Positions 47,851 to 59,024 of a stretch of 64,000 nt of DNA are shown here, piece after piece (positions within the stretch are counted from its first letter, which is position 1; each line of letters begins with the position of its first letter). This DNA is from Chaetorhynchus papuensis (Eukaryota > Chordata > Aves > Passeriformes > Rhipiduridae): positions 248,001 to 312,000 of the forward strand of contig VWYX01000384.1 of assembly GCA_013396525.1 (NCBI GenBank), read 5' to 3'. The position numbers and the translations under genes are program-made. The notes under the pieces were generated by a model, which saw only the letters and a program-made list of their open reading frames with translations, did no database searches and was not told the origin of the DNA.

Positions 47851-50125
47851 ACCTAAAATTTTCATTAAGATATTTCAGTGGGAAAAAACACTTCCCTTGC
47901 AAAGCCCCATTATCCCCATCATCTTCATCAAAATAGAAAAAAAAAATTAAAAAGACTTTAATAGAAAAAAATGAAAAAAGCAAAAGTTTAGGAAAAAAGA
48001 TAAGGAGTGTAAAATTATTTTATATATCTATGAATACACACAAAAATAAATTAAATTTATAGAAGATGCATACACATCATGTATAGAGTGTCCCTTTTTC
48101 TTACAGAGAAATTTAGGAAAACGGGGCAAATGCTGTTTTTACGTCTAACACTAACTTTTAGCGGTCAGCAAAATGTACTGATGTGCACATCTGTGAATAC
48201 ACAAGCCACATTTGAACATGTAGTTCAAGTGAAATATTCAGAAGGGGTCATTTTCCTATACATTTTCTACATATTTCTATGAACATAGACCCCTTGAAGT
48301 CCACATAGACACTGGAAGAGAATTAAAGTGTCAGGAAACTTGTATCTTTCCTTTGTTGTCAAGACAGACGTTTGACCTCAAGTGTGTGAATACCAGTAAA
48401 TAAACCTTCAGCAAAATTGCCCTTCCTGAAAAAAAAAAAAAATATAGGAGGCTCATTTTAAATCATTATTCTCTTACAGGATGATTGATTGTTGCATTTC
48501 AGGGAAGCGGGAGGAAAAACTCATGCACTGGGTGTGGGCTGGATGATTTACATAGAGAAGAAGATTGACCTCTTCAACCTTTTCCCTATTTGCAGTGTGT
48601 TTTCTCCAGTTTCCTGTTCTCCACCAGGAGAGATCATAAGGTGTCATTTTAAATATTAATCCAAAAATTTTGTACAGCCTGAATATTCTGTTACATCTTT
48701 ATGAGGGTACTGGATAGTGTTCCTACCTCGGGTAATAACAGTACCTGATTTTAACCATCAAGCCATTGGAAATTCACTGGAAGAGAATGCTAAGGTTCAG
48801 CCTAAGGGCTCTGCATGGCCTCAGGAGAGAAATGCTGCATGTTGCCCTAAGCTGAAAGATAAAGAGAGGTAAATGAAAATAACTTATATGTGCTTTTCCT
48901 CTTCACTGGCTATTGAGGACTCCTACAGGACTAGTTTAGGGTGGATGTCTAAATGGAAAAACTCTTGGAGCCAAATGAACTTTGGAGCCTATATAACCTT
49001 ACCAGCATTTACCCCTGGACAGTGCAGTATGGATTCTTCAAGATAGCAGGAGAAGCAGGTTGAAGACTTGCAGGATTCTTTCATATTCCTTAACCCTAGA
49101 TCAGCTGACTGTACCTGTGTGAAATCCAAATGGATTTACTCGGTGCAATCATGCAGAGGTCTCTGTGAGGTCAGTGACTCAAACTGGAATGCAGTATGTG
49201 TTTCCAAACTCCTTATGACTGACAATGGTCTCTAAAAGTACAGCACCCAATCCAGAGAGTGCATCCAGCAACCCTCTTTTGTACAGCTGATATATCTGAA
49301 GCAAAAATAGAATGAGAAAACAACAGAAAATGCAAAAGAATAGAATTTCCATGTTGAAATTCAATGTGTCATTGTTCACGCCAGAGGCAAGTAATATCAT
49401 ATTCAAATAATCAGAGATTTTCATTTGGACACTGAATAGAATAAATTACTTTAATTTTGGGTTCTGCCTGATTCAAGAGACACTTACATATGCGTTTCTA
49501 CATCTATCATAGAGCTGCAGAGATGCACAGATTCAGTCCAAATTCCAGGATCAAGCAGTAATTTCTGGGTGTGATGCCACAAGTCCTTTTGCCAAGTAAA
49601 GCAGAACAGCTAATCACACAAGTCAAGATTTACTCTGCAGGATCAAGGGTTGCTGTATTTAGCTCTAACTCTCATTTGACAGGTCCACTTAATTACCTTT
49701 TATTCCAGGATTAGTTGAGTTGATTTAGTCTGCATAAGTATTAATTTTCAATTCACCATTTAAATAGAGGGACCAGCATTGTACTTTTCAGATTTACTTG
49801 TAAAATTATTTTTTATTTTAAATATGTTTGCATTCATGGCTTTTTTGCTACTTTAATTAGGCAAAGTTAAAATTAAAAAAAAAAAAATGCAGTTAGTATG
49901 GTAATGGGAAAATGTGAAGGGTTTTGAAATGAGGCAGGTTGCTAAATGGAAAGACCCTAACCAGTAATGATCCCAAACAGTTAAATAGTGTATTATGCAA
50001 AGGTCTGTACCTCAAAGTGTTGTAAAATGAAGGTAAGCAGCATTTCACCATCTTAAACAGACCCCTAAAGTCTTTATAAATGATGATGAAAAGCCTTCTC
50101 TCTTTGCTTGTTCTTTTCCCTCCAG
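47851..50125. other. Unique DNA, nothing recognised
   Basis: A-rich around 47930-48060 and 48428-48441. An 81-codon minus ORF (49179-49424) is strongly hydrophobic but has no recognisable family and no supporting signals. Confidence 0.5.
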
Positions 50126-50187
50126 GGCCCCTGTAACTGTAATCATGTGGAAGTGAACTCTCCTCTATTATGCAAAGCTTGTTTTAG
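50126..50187 (+). other. Weak candidate exon or 3' exon start
   Basis: A very good acceptor (CTTTGCTTGTTCTTTTCCCTCCAG) precedes sequence open from 50126 to a stop near 50348 (about 74 codons). A possible donor is TTTTAG|GTACAA at 50188. The reading is cysteine-rich (GPCNCNHVEVNSPLLCKACF). No polyadenylation signal was seen shortly after the stop. It could continue the frame left by candidate exon C, but a single good acceptor is weak evidence. Confidence 0.17.
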
Positions 50188-51358
50188 GTACAATGTGGGC
50201 ACAAGATGCTCTGGAGAGCTAAGCCATTGTTGTTGGCCAACCTGTTCTATTTTAAACCCCTCAGTAAATCACTTCTTGCTTTTCTTGATTACTTACTTCA
50301 GACAAACCAATTTTGAAACCTATATAGAGCTGTTGTGCCTCTGGGGTTAAGAAGTTGACTTTCTCTGGTTCTCATAAGCTAATGGCCCTTAGTCACTTCT
50401 GTTCATAAGGCTGGTTACCTAATTGACTGAGGGCCATGCTGAGACTTCCAGTACTGTCTGCCAAATTTAGCTTTGCGAATTCTCCCATCTGTTGACTGTG
50501 TGCAGAAATAGGCTCACAGCTCTGCTGGATTATAGGTGGCTGGAATGACTCACCAGCCCTCCCCACCAGTGCCACAGCAGGCACTGAGTCTCAGAGGGGA
50601 CCAACATCAGTCAGGGGGAACATCTTTGCTGCACGTGGAACTGTGAGCACTGCAGAAGCTTACAGGCACTCAGGCACTTCTACGTTACACAGTCTTGTGT
50701 TTCTGGTCTCAGCAAGCTTGGCTTAGCTGGGGTAGGAACAGTCAGCTAACCATCAGAAGAGACTGCCTGAGAAGCTGAGCTATCTCCATCTTTAGGGATT
50801 TGTAACCCCAGATTAGACAGGAGCATGGCATCAGTGGTGTGGGTGTAGCTGGTACCACCAGAAGGCAGATGCTGTGCTGTGCTGGGACACCTGGAACGTC
50901 CTTCCCAGCAGGGCTTCCTACCAGTATCTGACTCTAGTGCCTCTCACGTGAGTTCTCAAACCATGTGAGGAGCTTATTTAGTCCACATGAAAACACATAT
51001 GTCCCCTTTTTGTTTCACATAGCTATTGCTTACTGCAATGGCATTCTCCAAGGGCAGAAAATAGGTATCCTTAGGTCTTTTTCAAAAACTACTTCTATAG
51101 TACACAGCTAAACCCAGATTATGCCAGTGACTCCTTTCTTACAGAATCAGTTTCAACATTTCCTCAGCATATTTACTTTCCTTAAATTGTATCAGAAGTC
51201 TCTGTACTGTGTTTCAAATATTGTCCCAGTGAAGCAGAAATCAATGGCACAATTTGAGAATAAAGGTCTGCCTGACTTGTACATACAAGTATGCAAATTT
51301 AGTCCATTACTTTTTTCATGGTTATCAACCAAGATTTCAACAAATTACTTCAATTTTC
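50188..51358. other. Unique DNA, nothing recognised
   Basis: Somewhat GC-richer around 50.4-50.95 kb. No domain or repeat recognised. Confidence 0.5.
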
Positions 51359-51376
51359 AAAAAAAAAAAAAAAAAA
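51359..51376. repeat. A18 homopolymer
   Basis: Uninterrupted A run directly before the 37-bp tandem duplication. Confidence 0.9.
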
Positions 51377-51377
51377 G

Positions 51378-51453
51378 AGCTATCTTGCCAAATATATTTG
51401 TCTTCAAATTTTCCAGCTATCTTGCCAAATATATTTGTCTTCAAATTTTCCAG
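51378..51453. repeat. 37-bp tandem duplication, two copies
   Basis: A 37-base unit starting AGCTATCTTGCCAAATAT and ending TTCAAATTTTCC occupies 51378-51414 and repeats exactly at 51415-51451, with two more matching bases. It sits right after an A18 run, so polymerase slippage or microhomology-mediated repair is a natural origin. It causes the repeated peptide seen in the overlapping short ORFs, which are not genes. Confidence 0.95.
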
Positions 51454-53011
51454 GGTTAAGAGTTCCATTAACTCATTACGTTATACCACAGACACTGCAT
51501 CTTGCTTAAAAGTCAGCATAACAAATCCCACATTAAAAACTTAATAAAATCCAAATTAACTCAGTTTCATTGTTGCTGAAAGATATCTCTTTCAAATGCT
51601 CAGAGCAAGAAAAATATTAAAGAATGAAATATTTCTTATTTATTTCTTGATTTCTTCCTCTTGATTTATTATCTGATATATGCTTATGTCTTATATTAAT
51701 ACCTTATATTAATCTCCTTCTTTTTAAACATGTAGGGATAGAGTTTTGGAATAGAAAACAAGTTTAGGGTTCAGTCCTACCCTGTTTGAAGAAATCTCTT
51801 TTAAAGCATGGGTCACACTGTAAAAAGAGTTCGGTTGTCACTGCTTTCAATTAAAGCCTAAGGAAAACATCTGTGCTCAGTTAAACTTCAAAGACCTTTG
51901 TCGCACTGAGCATACAATATTTTCACAAGACTCAAGATAACCCCCCACGGGCAGGCAGCTGGCAAGAAGAGAGTTTGTATTCTCAGTTCATAGGTAAGCT
52001 CACAATGCACTGGTCTGTCACTGAGCTCAAACTATAAATATAATTCTGTTCAGTGGTGGTTTGCTTTTTTAAAAATTTAACCAAAATTCATGTATTCTGT
52101 AAGATTTCCTGGAGATACTATATTGCTTCATCTCTTCAGGGAAGGGTTTGGGAAGAAGATCATGTAATTTAAGTCAAAGATTTTCTGAGATTATGCATTT
52201 TTCTACAGCTGGACTATGTAAGTAAACATCGGCAAATAGAACCCCTATTTTTATGCAGGCCTGGAGAATAACCTAACCTGTCCCTTTAATACAATACCAA
52301 ACAAAATTATGAATTAATATGACACATAAAGATCTTTGCTGTTTTAGGGTCAGAAGAGTTACTCGAATATCTGCATTCCTACTTCCCTGATCTTCAGTGG
52401 TTTAAGTTTTGGTAACTTCACATTGTGAGAGGATATAAGATTCCCTTTCACAGTCTTTACTCAATGTTGAATTATCTAAGGGGTTTTCTTGCAAATGGAT
52501 AAACCAACACCACTGATCATCTTTCCAATGTTAGAAATGTCAAGCTAAATAGCCTCAAAGAGACAAATCCCTTTGCTCTTATCCAGATATTGTGCAATGG
52601 CCTTATTAATATTTTGAAGGCTCTCAATGTTCAGTCAAACACTGTGCTCCTGTTCCAAAGCTGATTCATCTCCAGACAGCTCAGAACACAAGCTATCCCT
52701 GTTGGTCATGTAAATATATCATGTAAAAGCTAAATTCTCCTTATTCTGCCTGGGCCCAAGCAAACAAGCAACATCTGAAAGGCAGCAGTGTGCAGGTTCT
52801 AAGGTAGAAGAATCTCTCACCAGAGCAGGATCCCTGCAGTGTGCAGTCTCTGCCTGTGACTGAAAAGGATCATTCCTGGTAACAGACGGGTTCCCCCATG
52901 CTGCCTTATGGATTGTTCTGCATCCATAGACTATTAGAGAGCAGAATGGATCCTCAGGGCCTGTCAGCTCCTATTACAAACTAATCCCCAATTAGCATCT
53001 TTATTAAATTG
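51454..53011. other. Unique AT-rich DNA, nothing recognised
   Basis: No ORF over 60 codons of interest and no repeat family. A TAG|GTAAGC donor-like site near 51993 has no convincing acceptor. Confidence 0.5.
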
Positions 53012-53035
53012 TAATAATAATAATAATAATAATAA
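53012..53035. repeat. (TAA)8 microsatellite
   Basis: Eight perfect TAA units, then an A run. Confidence 0.95.
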
Positions 53036-53601
53036 AAAACAAGATAGAATAACCACCAAACGGAAAAATGAGTTCACTTTAATTAAAATGTAATAGCATT
53101 TGTGAATTTAGACTTAAACTGAGGGATGAAATTCAATAGACATTTACTTTATTTGGGAACTTCAGAAAGGTAATTAAATGCACTAATTTGTTTTGAGTCC
53201 TCCCTGAGGAACTCTTAAAGTCAGGGCATGGTCTGAACTAGTGCTATCATCAGACTGATTTAAAAATATTTATATAACTAACATGTGTTCCCAGAATTCT
53301 GATCACAGCATCAACTAGATGGTAGCTTCTGCAAACATGTCTAGCTTGCAAGACTGTGCAGAGTTCTGAGCTTACTGGAATTCTTTACTTTTGCTGATAC
53401 GAGCTTTGGGATTTCTGCTTTCCAATGTTTTGATCGAACTTTAGTATGCTTGATATTCAAGAGAGGTTGTTAACCTAATAGCATTTGCAGAAAATTGGGA
53501 AAGCCAGTCTTTGTTTCTTTAGGATTTTTTTTTTACTTGTATAAGTCTAAAAGTTTTGTGTCCAGAAACTGGAGTAAGTTAATGGTGATATGACATCTCT
53601 C

Positions 53602-53752
53602 TCTATACACACAGATGCACACATATATACAATAAAAGCAAAAATACATTATTATATATAAAACAATGTGCAATATGATACCTTTAATACTGTCCTGTTA
53701 TACATAGGTATACACGCATACACACAACCTACATGTTGTGTATGTGTGTGTA
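53602..53752. repeat. Interrupted CA/TA/TG-rich region
   Basis: Patches of CA, TA and TG dinucleotides over 150 bases. They include an imperfect inverted arrangement ACACAAC ... GTTGTGT around 53717-53737 that follows from CA and TG runs facing each other. Low complexity. Confidence 0.6.
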
Positions 53753-55247
53753 ACATAATCTGCTGCCTGGCTTTTTGTCATGCCACTGGAGATCAGGTTC
53801 ATCCAAGGGACATGAAATCTGAAGAGCAGTTAACAGACTTTCAGGTAATATTAGTCTGTATTGGTTTGGGGTTGGCAGCTGATGGAGTACTGCCCCTTGC
53901 ATAAGCTCAGCATTATTTGTGCTGTATGTTTGGTATGCAGTTGGAGTTCATCTCAGTCCATTTAAAACCCATAGTGTATATTCCAGGCAGCCATCATAAG
54001 TTCTTTTAATATTCAAGATAGATAAAGTAGGGGGAAAAAAAGGCAAGTATTTTGAAGGTGCTATTGGCCTTAGATGATTCAGACAAATCAGTTAAGTCAT
54101 CATGTCTTTATCTCTCTATTAATCATCACCGAAACTTTAAGGTGATATTCTCAGTGGGTGTCTTAATGAGGTGAAGCAGGCCCACCCCTTTTCTTTAACA
54201 TGGGAGCTGATCCTTCCTAGTTGCTAGTGCAACACTTCATTCAAAACCTTTCCTATAAACTACATGAGAAAGAATAAAATAAAAATAATCATCATAGCAA
54301 TTGCACTCAGACCCCTATCTGTAATTAGAAACCTGATTTCCATTGATCTGCCATTGGTAATCATTGGGAAAACTCTGCCTACATAGGAAAAGGATCTGCA
54401 GTGAAGCAGATTTTTTATTCAACGTTTTCTGACGCCGCTCACTCCTCTGGTAGGCTGTCACAACAGTGGTGATGCAGGCTGCCTTCTGTTGATCTCCTTG
54501 GTAATTAGTTTTTGAAGGTTAATCCCACTAGGCATTCCCTGTGTCAGCTTGGAGTTTAATGACTTCCTGAGCTTTAAAGCATCATGTGCTGAAGATAAAA
54601 TATTGCACAAAGTTTAGGTCTGTCTGATCCTCCAGCATGCTGACCTGATCAAATTCAGATACCCAGCCCATCAGGTTAGCACAAATGAGGCATTGCTGTT
54701 CTCCCTGTCACAGGCTCCCATCTGGCACACAGGGAGCCCATGGTGTAACCCGTGCATCCAGTGACTTTCTGGCACTTATGGAAAAGGAACACGTATCTAT
54801 ATATATCTCAGTCAGAGAAAATTGCCTTTTAATGGAGATCCAGCTCAAAGTTAAACCTTGACCTCCAGCAAGGCCTGAAATTTATTTGGAAATAAAACCC
54901 AACTCCTAAAGTGCCTGAGCTACAACTATTTGGCTGTGGGACTCTAACAGGTGACAAAGCTGTTTTCAGGTTCTCACGCTCTTCTAGAAGGGATATTCTC
55001 TCAGCCATTGCTACAGACAGGATTTCTGGTCTCATCCAACATGACTGTACTGATCTTTTGCGTAGGGATTGTAACTCAAAACCAAATAAAGAATAAGGAG
55101 CTATTTGATAAGTAGTGTGCATAAAAAGACCAAAAATAGTCCAGAAACAAAGTGAAGAAACTTTGCTACAACTGGAATTTAATGCATTCCTGGTGAACAA
55201 TAATCTCAAATGAATCGACTTCATATAACTTTAGTCCCATAAAATTT
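53753..55247. other. Unique DNA; 131-codon minus ORF unsupported
   Basis: A 131-codon minus ORF spans 54829-55224 and a 61-codon plus ORF lies opposite it (54911-55096). No domain is recognised, and a few such lengths are expected by chance. The block at about 54420-54600 is non-repetitive and contains two CpGs in GACGCCGCTCACTCC, unusual in this CpG-poor window. Confidence 0.4.
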
Positions 55248-55340
55248 CATAGAATCACAGAATATTCTGAGTGGGAAAGAAGCCACCAGGACCACCGAGT
55301 TCAACTCCTGGCCCTGATCAAGAAACCCAAGAATCACATT
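55248..55340 (-). mobile_element. CR1 3' fragment, minus strand, about 90 bp
   Basis: CATAGAATCACAGAATATTC followed by TGAGTGGGAAAGAAGCCACC and then AGGACCACCGAGTTCAACTCC. This is a clear antisense CR1 tail and 3' UTR end, same subfamily wording as 25874-25925. It ends near AACCCAAGAATCAC. Truncated, non-coding. Confidence 0.9.
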
Positions 55341-57040
55341 TTTAGATAAATAGGGTGGGGTTTATCTAACTAAAAGTGAATATCCATCCCTGAGAACATA
55401 ATTCTTCTTTTCTTTTATAGTCATCACTGAGGAAACAGGTATTTTAGGGGAACAGTTCCTCTCTCCTTTAATGTGACATTTAATTGAGATCAGATGAGTC
55501 ACGTCCTTAGTTTTCATACCATCAATGGAGAGAGGAAGGCACCATAGATAATGAATCATATTACCTATGCTAGGTGCCTTTTTAAGGATGGAGTATGCTT
55601 CATCCTAGAGCTATCTTTGTATCCTTCCCATGTATTAATATTTCCTTGATAACTAGTTTGTATATGAGACATAAATAAATCCATCCATCAGGCTTGCACA
55701 CATTACATGTGTTCTTTAAGGGGAAGGAGAAACTCCTCATGCAGTGATAAGTTTTCCTTCTGGAGTGAAGTTTGAGCTTAGCTTATCCCTATGGCACCCA
55801 AGTTAGTCTGCATGGTTAAACATCTGACACTTGTAACACAGAAGGAGTATCTGCAAACACATTCCATTTCAGGCTGCTTGGTGAAGACCAGGGTGGCTGT
55901 GCTGGGGCTCAGCTGTTTTCCATTAGGGCTAATGACAACCACTGGGAGATATCTGCAGGATGCACTGGCTCTAAGGGAGATGCAGAGATTTTCTTATCTG
56001 TTCCCTTTCATTTATTGTAGCTCAGGAGGAGAGTGCCTGGGTCATTAGTTTTAAGAAAGGCTGTAACAGGATATAAGGAAAAGAAAATGGGGAAAAAAAG
56101 CAAAGAAGAAAATAAAAAAGGAAAAAGAAACACAGAAGTAATTTCATGAGAGCTTCAATTAAAGTGCGTAAACCTCATTAAGGTGTATTTTTACTGGTTC
56201 AAACATATTTGTTGAATAAAACACCATGCAGACTTTTACTCTGAAAGTAACAAAACCACTTTATTTCCACAGAAGGAAGGTCTAGCTCAAGTTCTCCTTC
56301 CTTCCCTGACCCCAACTAGATCAGTAGCTCTTGTTGTCTCATGTAGTCAGGTGAGCAGCCTGGGGCAGGTTGTTCAGTGAATGCCTAGGCTGAACCCCAA
56401 GGGAGAGCTCGAGGAGAGATTAAAAGTTGGTCAAGTATCCCCAGCCTGGGGAGATTAGAGACACAAATCCACAAAGAGCATTGGTTTGGAGCTCCAGACG
56501 AGAGAAAATTGAAGCTATATCCCCTGTGCTGACCTTCAGCACAGCTACGTGATGTGGCAGCTAAATGTCTTGAGGGAATACTATGAAAATCCTAATGTTG
56601 CTGGCATGTGGTCCATGAAGAGCACATGCTGTGGACATTGCACTTTCTCCTCTGCTTGGCCTTTCAAGACAGGAGCTCTGCTATACAGAGTGCTGAGAAA
56701 TTTCAACTACCACTGAAATCTGTGGCAGTCAAGGGTGCACCAAACCATGTCCAAGACATAATCAGGTACAAAAATAGTTTTTATGTGGACTTACTCAAGT
56801 TGTAAGTCTTGTTGTTGTTGCTGCTGTTCCCAGTGATAGGAAGAAATTTTCTTCAGGATTATTAAATGAAGAGGAATATATACAAGATGGTTGTAGAGAT
56901 GTCTGCACTTTAGCAAAACAGTTTCTCACTATCTGAAGGTCTGAATGCATATCTTGGATCTAAATTCATTACCTGGATATTATAGATATGTAGAACCCAT
57001 ATCTGAATCCCTAAAACTAATTACATCTTTTTACCTTTGT
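55341..57040. other. Unique DNA, nothing recognised
   Basis: Short ORFs of 65-85 codons without domains. A purine-rich A/G stretch lies at 56080-56135. A short (GTT)n/(GCT)n patch lies near 56808-56826. No repeat family seen. Confidence 0.5.
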
Positions 57041-57484
57041 CATAGAGCAATAGGACAGTTTGGGTTGGAAGGGACCTTTAAAGGTCATGGAGCCCAACTC
57101 CTCTGCAGGGAGCAGGGACATCTCCAGCTAGACCAGGTCACTTAGAGCCCTGCCCAATGTTTCCAGGGATAGGGTATCCACCACCTCTCTGGGCAAACTG
57201 TGGCAGTGTTTCACCACCTTCTTAGTGAAAATATTTTTCCCTATATCTAATCTAAATCTACCCTCCTTTAGTTTAAAATCATTGTCCTATCACAACAGGC
57301 CCTGTCCCGATCTTTCTTATAAATTGCCTTTAAATATTGAAAAGCTGCAATAAAATTCCCCAGAGCCTTCTCTTCTCCAGGTTGAACAGCCTTAACTCTC
57401 TCAGCCTTTCCTCATAAGAGAGGTGCTCCATCCCCATGACCATCTTCATCATCCTCCTCTGGACTCACTTCAACAGGTCCATGC
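57041..57484 (-). mobile_element. CR1 3' UTR copy, minus strand
   Basis: It begins with a worn antisense tail (CATAGAGCAATAGGACAG), then GGTTGGAAGGGACCTTTAAA at 57062. It continues through a well-recognised antisense 3' UTR (CCACCACCTCTCTGGGC, GTGTTTCACCACCTTCTTAG, TTCTCTTCTCCAGGTTGAAC) to CTCCTCTGGACTCACTTCAA near 57470. It stops at about 57484, where the text switches to a plus-strand CR1 tail. Confidence 0.95.
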
Positions 57485-57533
57485 TTGACCTTTACAGTCC
57501 CATCCAATCCCAACTGGTGATTCCGTGATATGA
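57485..57533 (+). mobile_element. Short CR1 tail, plus strand, inside composite
   Basis: GACCTTTACAGTCCCATCC, then CAATCCCAACTGGTGATTCC and GTGAT, reads as a plus-strand CR1 end (GACCTTTARAGGTCCCTTCC..., then the ATTCTGTGAT tail). It is opposite in orientation to both neighbours. Only about 48 bases survive. Confidence 0.6.
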
Positions 57534-57535
57534 AA

Positions 57536-57760
57536 TTGTGCTGGGTCAAATATGGACCCCTGATGGAGTTGTTGACCACTTCTCACTGGACACAGCCATC
57601 CAGCCCATTCCTTATCCACTGAACAGGCTATCCATCAAATACATATCTCTCCAATTTAGAGATGAGTGTTTTAGGGAGCCTGTGTCAAAAGCCTTCCAGA
57701 AATCCAGATACATGGCATCCATAGATCTTCCCCTGTCTTCCTTATTGTCTCTATATTTCC
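57536..57760 (-). mobile_element. CR1 ORF2 reverse transcriptase remnant, minus strand
   Basis: The minus-strand translation near 57680-57720 gives DAMYLDFWKAFDTG. This is a clear CR1 RT motif A (Y-L-D-F-x-K-A-F-D-T) with its catalytic Asp kept. The following minus-strand text down to 57536 tracks the segment between RT motifs A and B, with stops and at least one frame change (for example a WRDMYLMD reading where the family has E-R-Y-x-x-D-G). The piece ends where motif B would begin. The rest of ORF2 is missing, so it is either a separate insertion or an internally deleted element. Non-functional. Confidence 0.85.
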
Positions 57761-58941
57761 CTTCAGAATGTTTCTTTTCCAAGATTTATGACCCAGTGAT
57801 GTGAAAATGCACATAATAGCAAAAACCTTATTAATTTAAAAAGGAACAATAACCAAGTAATTTTCTTACCAAACTTAGAAAAATGCAGTGAGCTTTTGTT
57901 ATTAAAGTGATTAGAGGATGCATTCAAGGTATTATTAATTTTTGGAGCTTTTCTTCAATTGCATCCATTTTTATTCTGAATACCTATTAATTGGATAATT
58001 AAAGTTATTCAAAGAAAATACTGTTTAATCAAATGCCATTTTCTTGAGCAACTGTTATTTTACATTTATCAAAAAGTATTGTTATTCCATGAATGGTTAA
58101 AAGCAAAATTCTGAATTAAATTGACGGATAAAAGCTGCAGATTTTATGATGCAACATCTATTGGCTTCAGTTTTGAATTGAATCCAAAGACCTGAAGGAG
58201 GAAATGTAGTAATTCAAAATGTCTCTGACTAAACAGTTATGGTTCTGTTTATGATATTAGAAGCACTGCCACATGCTTTCCAGTCTGTGATATGGTCACA
58301 TGGCTAAAAATCTATGCCAGGGGAGGGGTATTTTTTCTTTTTTTATCCACATATATGGTAGGATCAAAATGAAATAAAATAAGAAATTATTTATTCAAGG
58401 TAATCTAGACTATTATATCAATCCTTTTTTTCTCAGATGTATATATAAAGAGTATATAAAAATATATAAAAATGAGAGAGAGAAAAAGAAAATAATCAAA
58501 AAGTGAATGAAGAAACATTTTCAAGTTTATTTCTTTTAAAATTCCCAGGTTAAATTCCCAAGAAATTAAGCAAAGCAGTGATCTTTGAAAAGAGAAATAA
58601 TTTTTCTATGATTTAAATTTTCAGCAGTTTATTTGATTCAGATAAATATCTTCCACATGCAGTTGTTACAGTTGTGCAATAATGAGATTCAGAACAATGT
58701 GTCTGAGACAGATACAACTCTTCTGCCAAAATAGCATACAACTGAAATTCAAATGGTTCAAAATCAACTCAGTAGAAGTTATTATCATCTGAGTTTCTAC
58801 ATAAAGACTTGCATAAAGACTTTACTTCATCTTTGTTTCTACTATTTCCATCACATTAAAAGAATATGTGTTTTCAGGTGCTTGAGTTTGGCTAGCATTA
58901 AACCAAAATCCACACAGAAGTTAAGCCAGTCTCCCTCTTAC
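57761..58941. other. Unique AT-rich DNA, nothing recognised
   Basis: Very AT-rich. TA-rich patches lie near 58438-58475, followed by a short GA run. A minus-strand donor-like site (TTTG|GTAAGA) near 57870 has no partner acceptor that I could identify. Confidence 0.5.
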
Positions 58942-59024
58942 CTTGGTACTCACAGAGAAGGCGGCATCTGATTTCACAGCCGAACTATCATTCCTACATG
59001 TAGGTTGGTTTGTTCCTGATCATG
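58942..59024 (-). other. Candidate non-coding exon, minus strand (83 nt)
   Basis: On the minus strand, TTTATACTCTTTAG precedes 83 bases that end at ACCAAG|GTAAGAGGG. Both splice sites are good. All three frames contain a stop, though one is open for its last 25 codons or so. If real, this is more likely an exon of a non-coding RNA or a terminal coding exon with the stop-free part downstream. The CAGCCGAACT region adds CpGs otherwise rare here. Confidence 0.18.

Noticed and set aside
54829..55224. 131-codon minus ORF as a gene
   Set aside because: No recognisable family, an ORF on the opposite strand over the same bases, and no supporting signals.
57538..57804. 88-codon plus ORF
   Set aside because: It covers the antisense strand of a CR1 reverse transcriptase fragment. 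The meaningful reading is on the minus strand and is broken.
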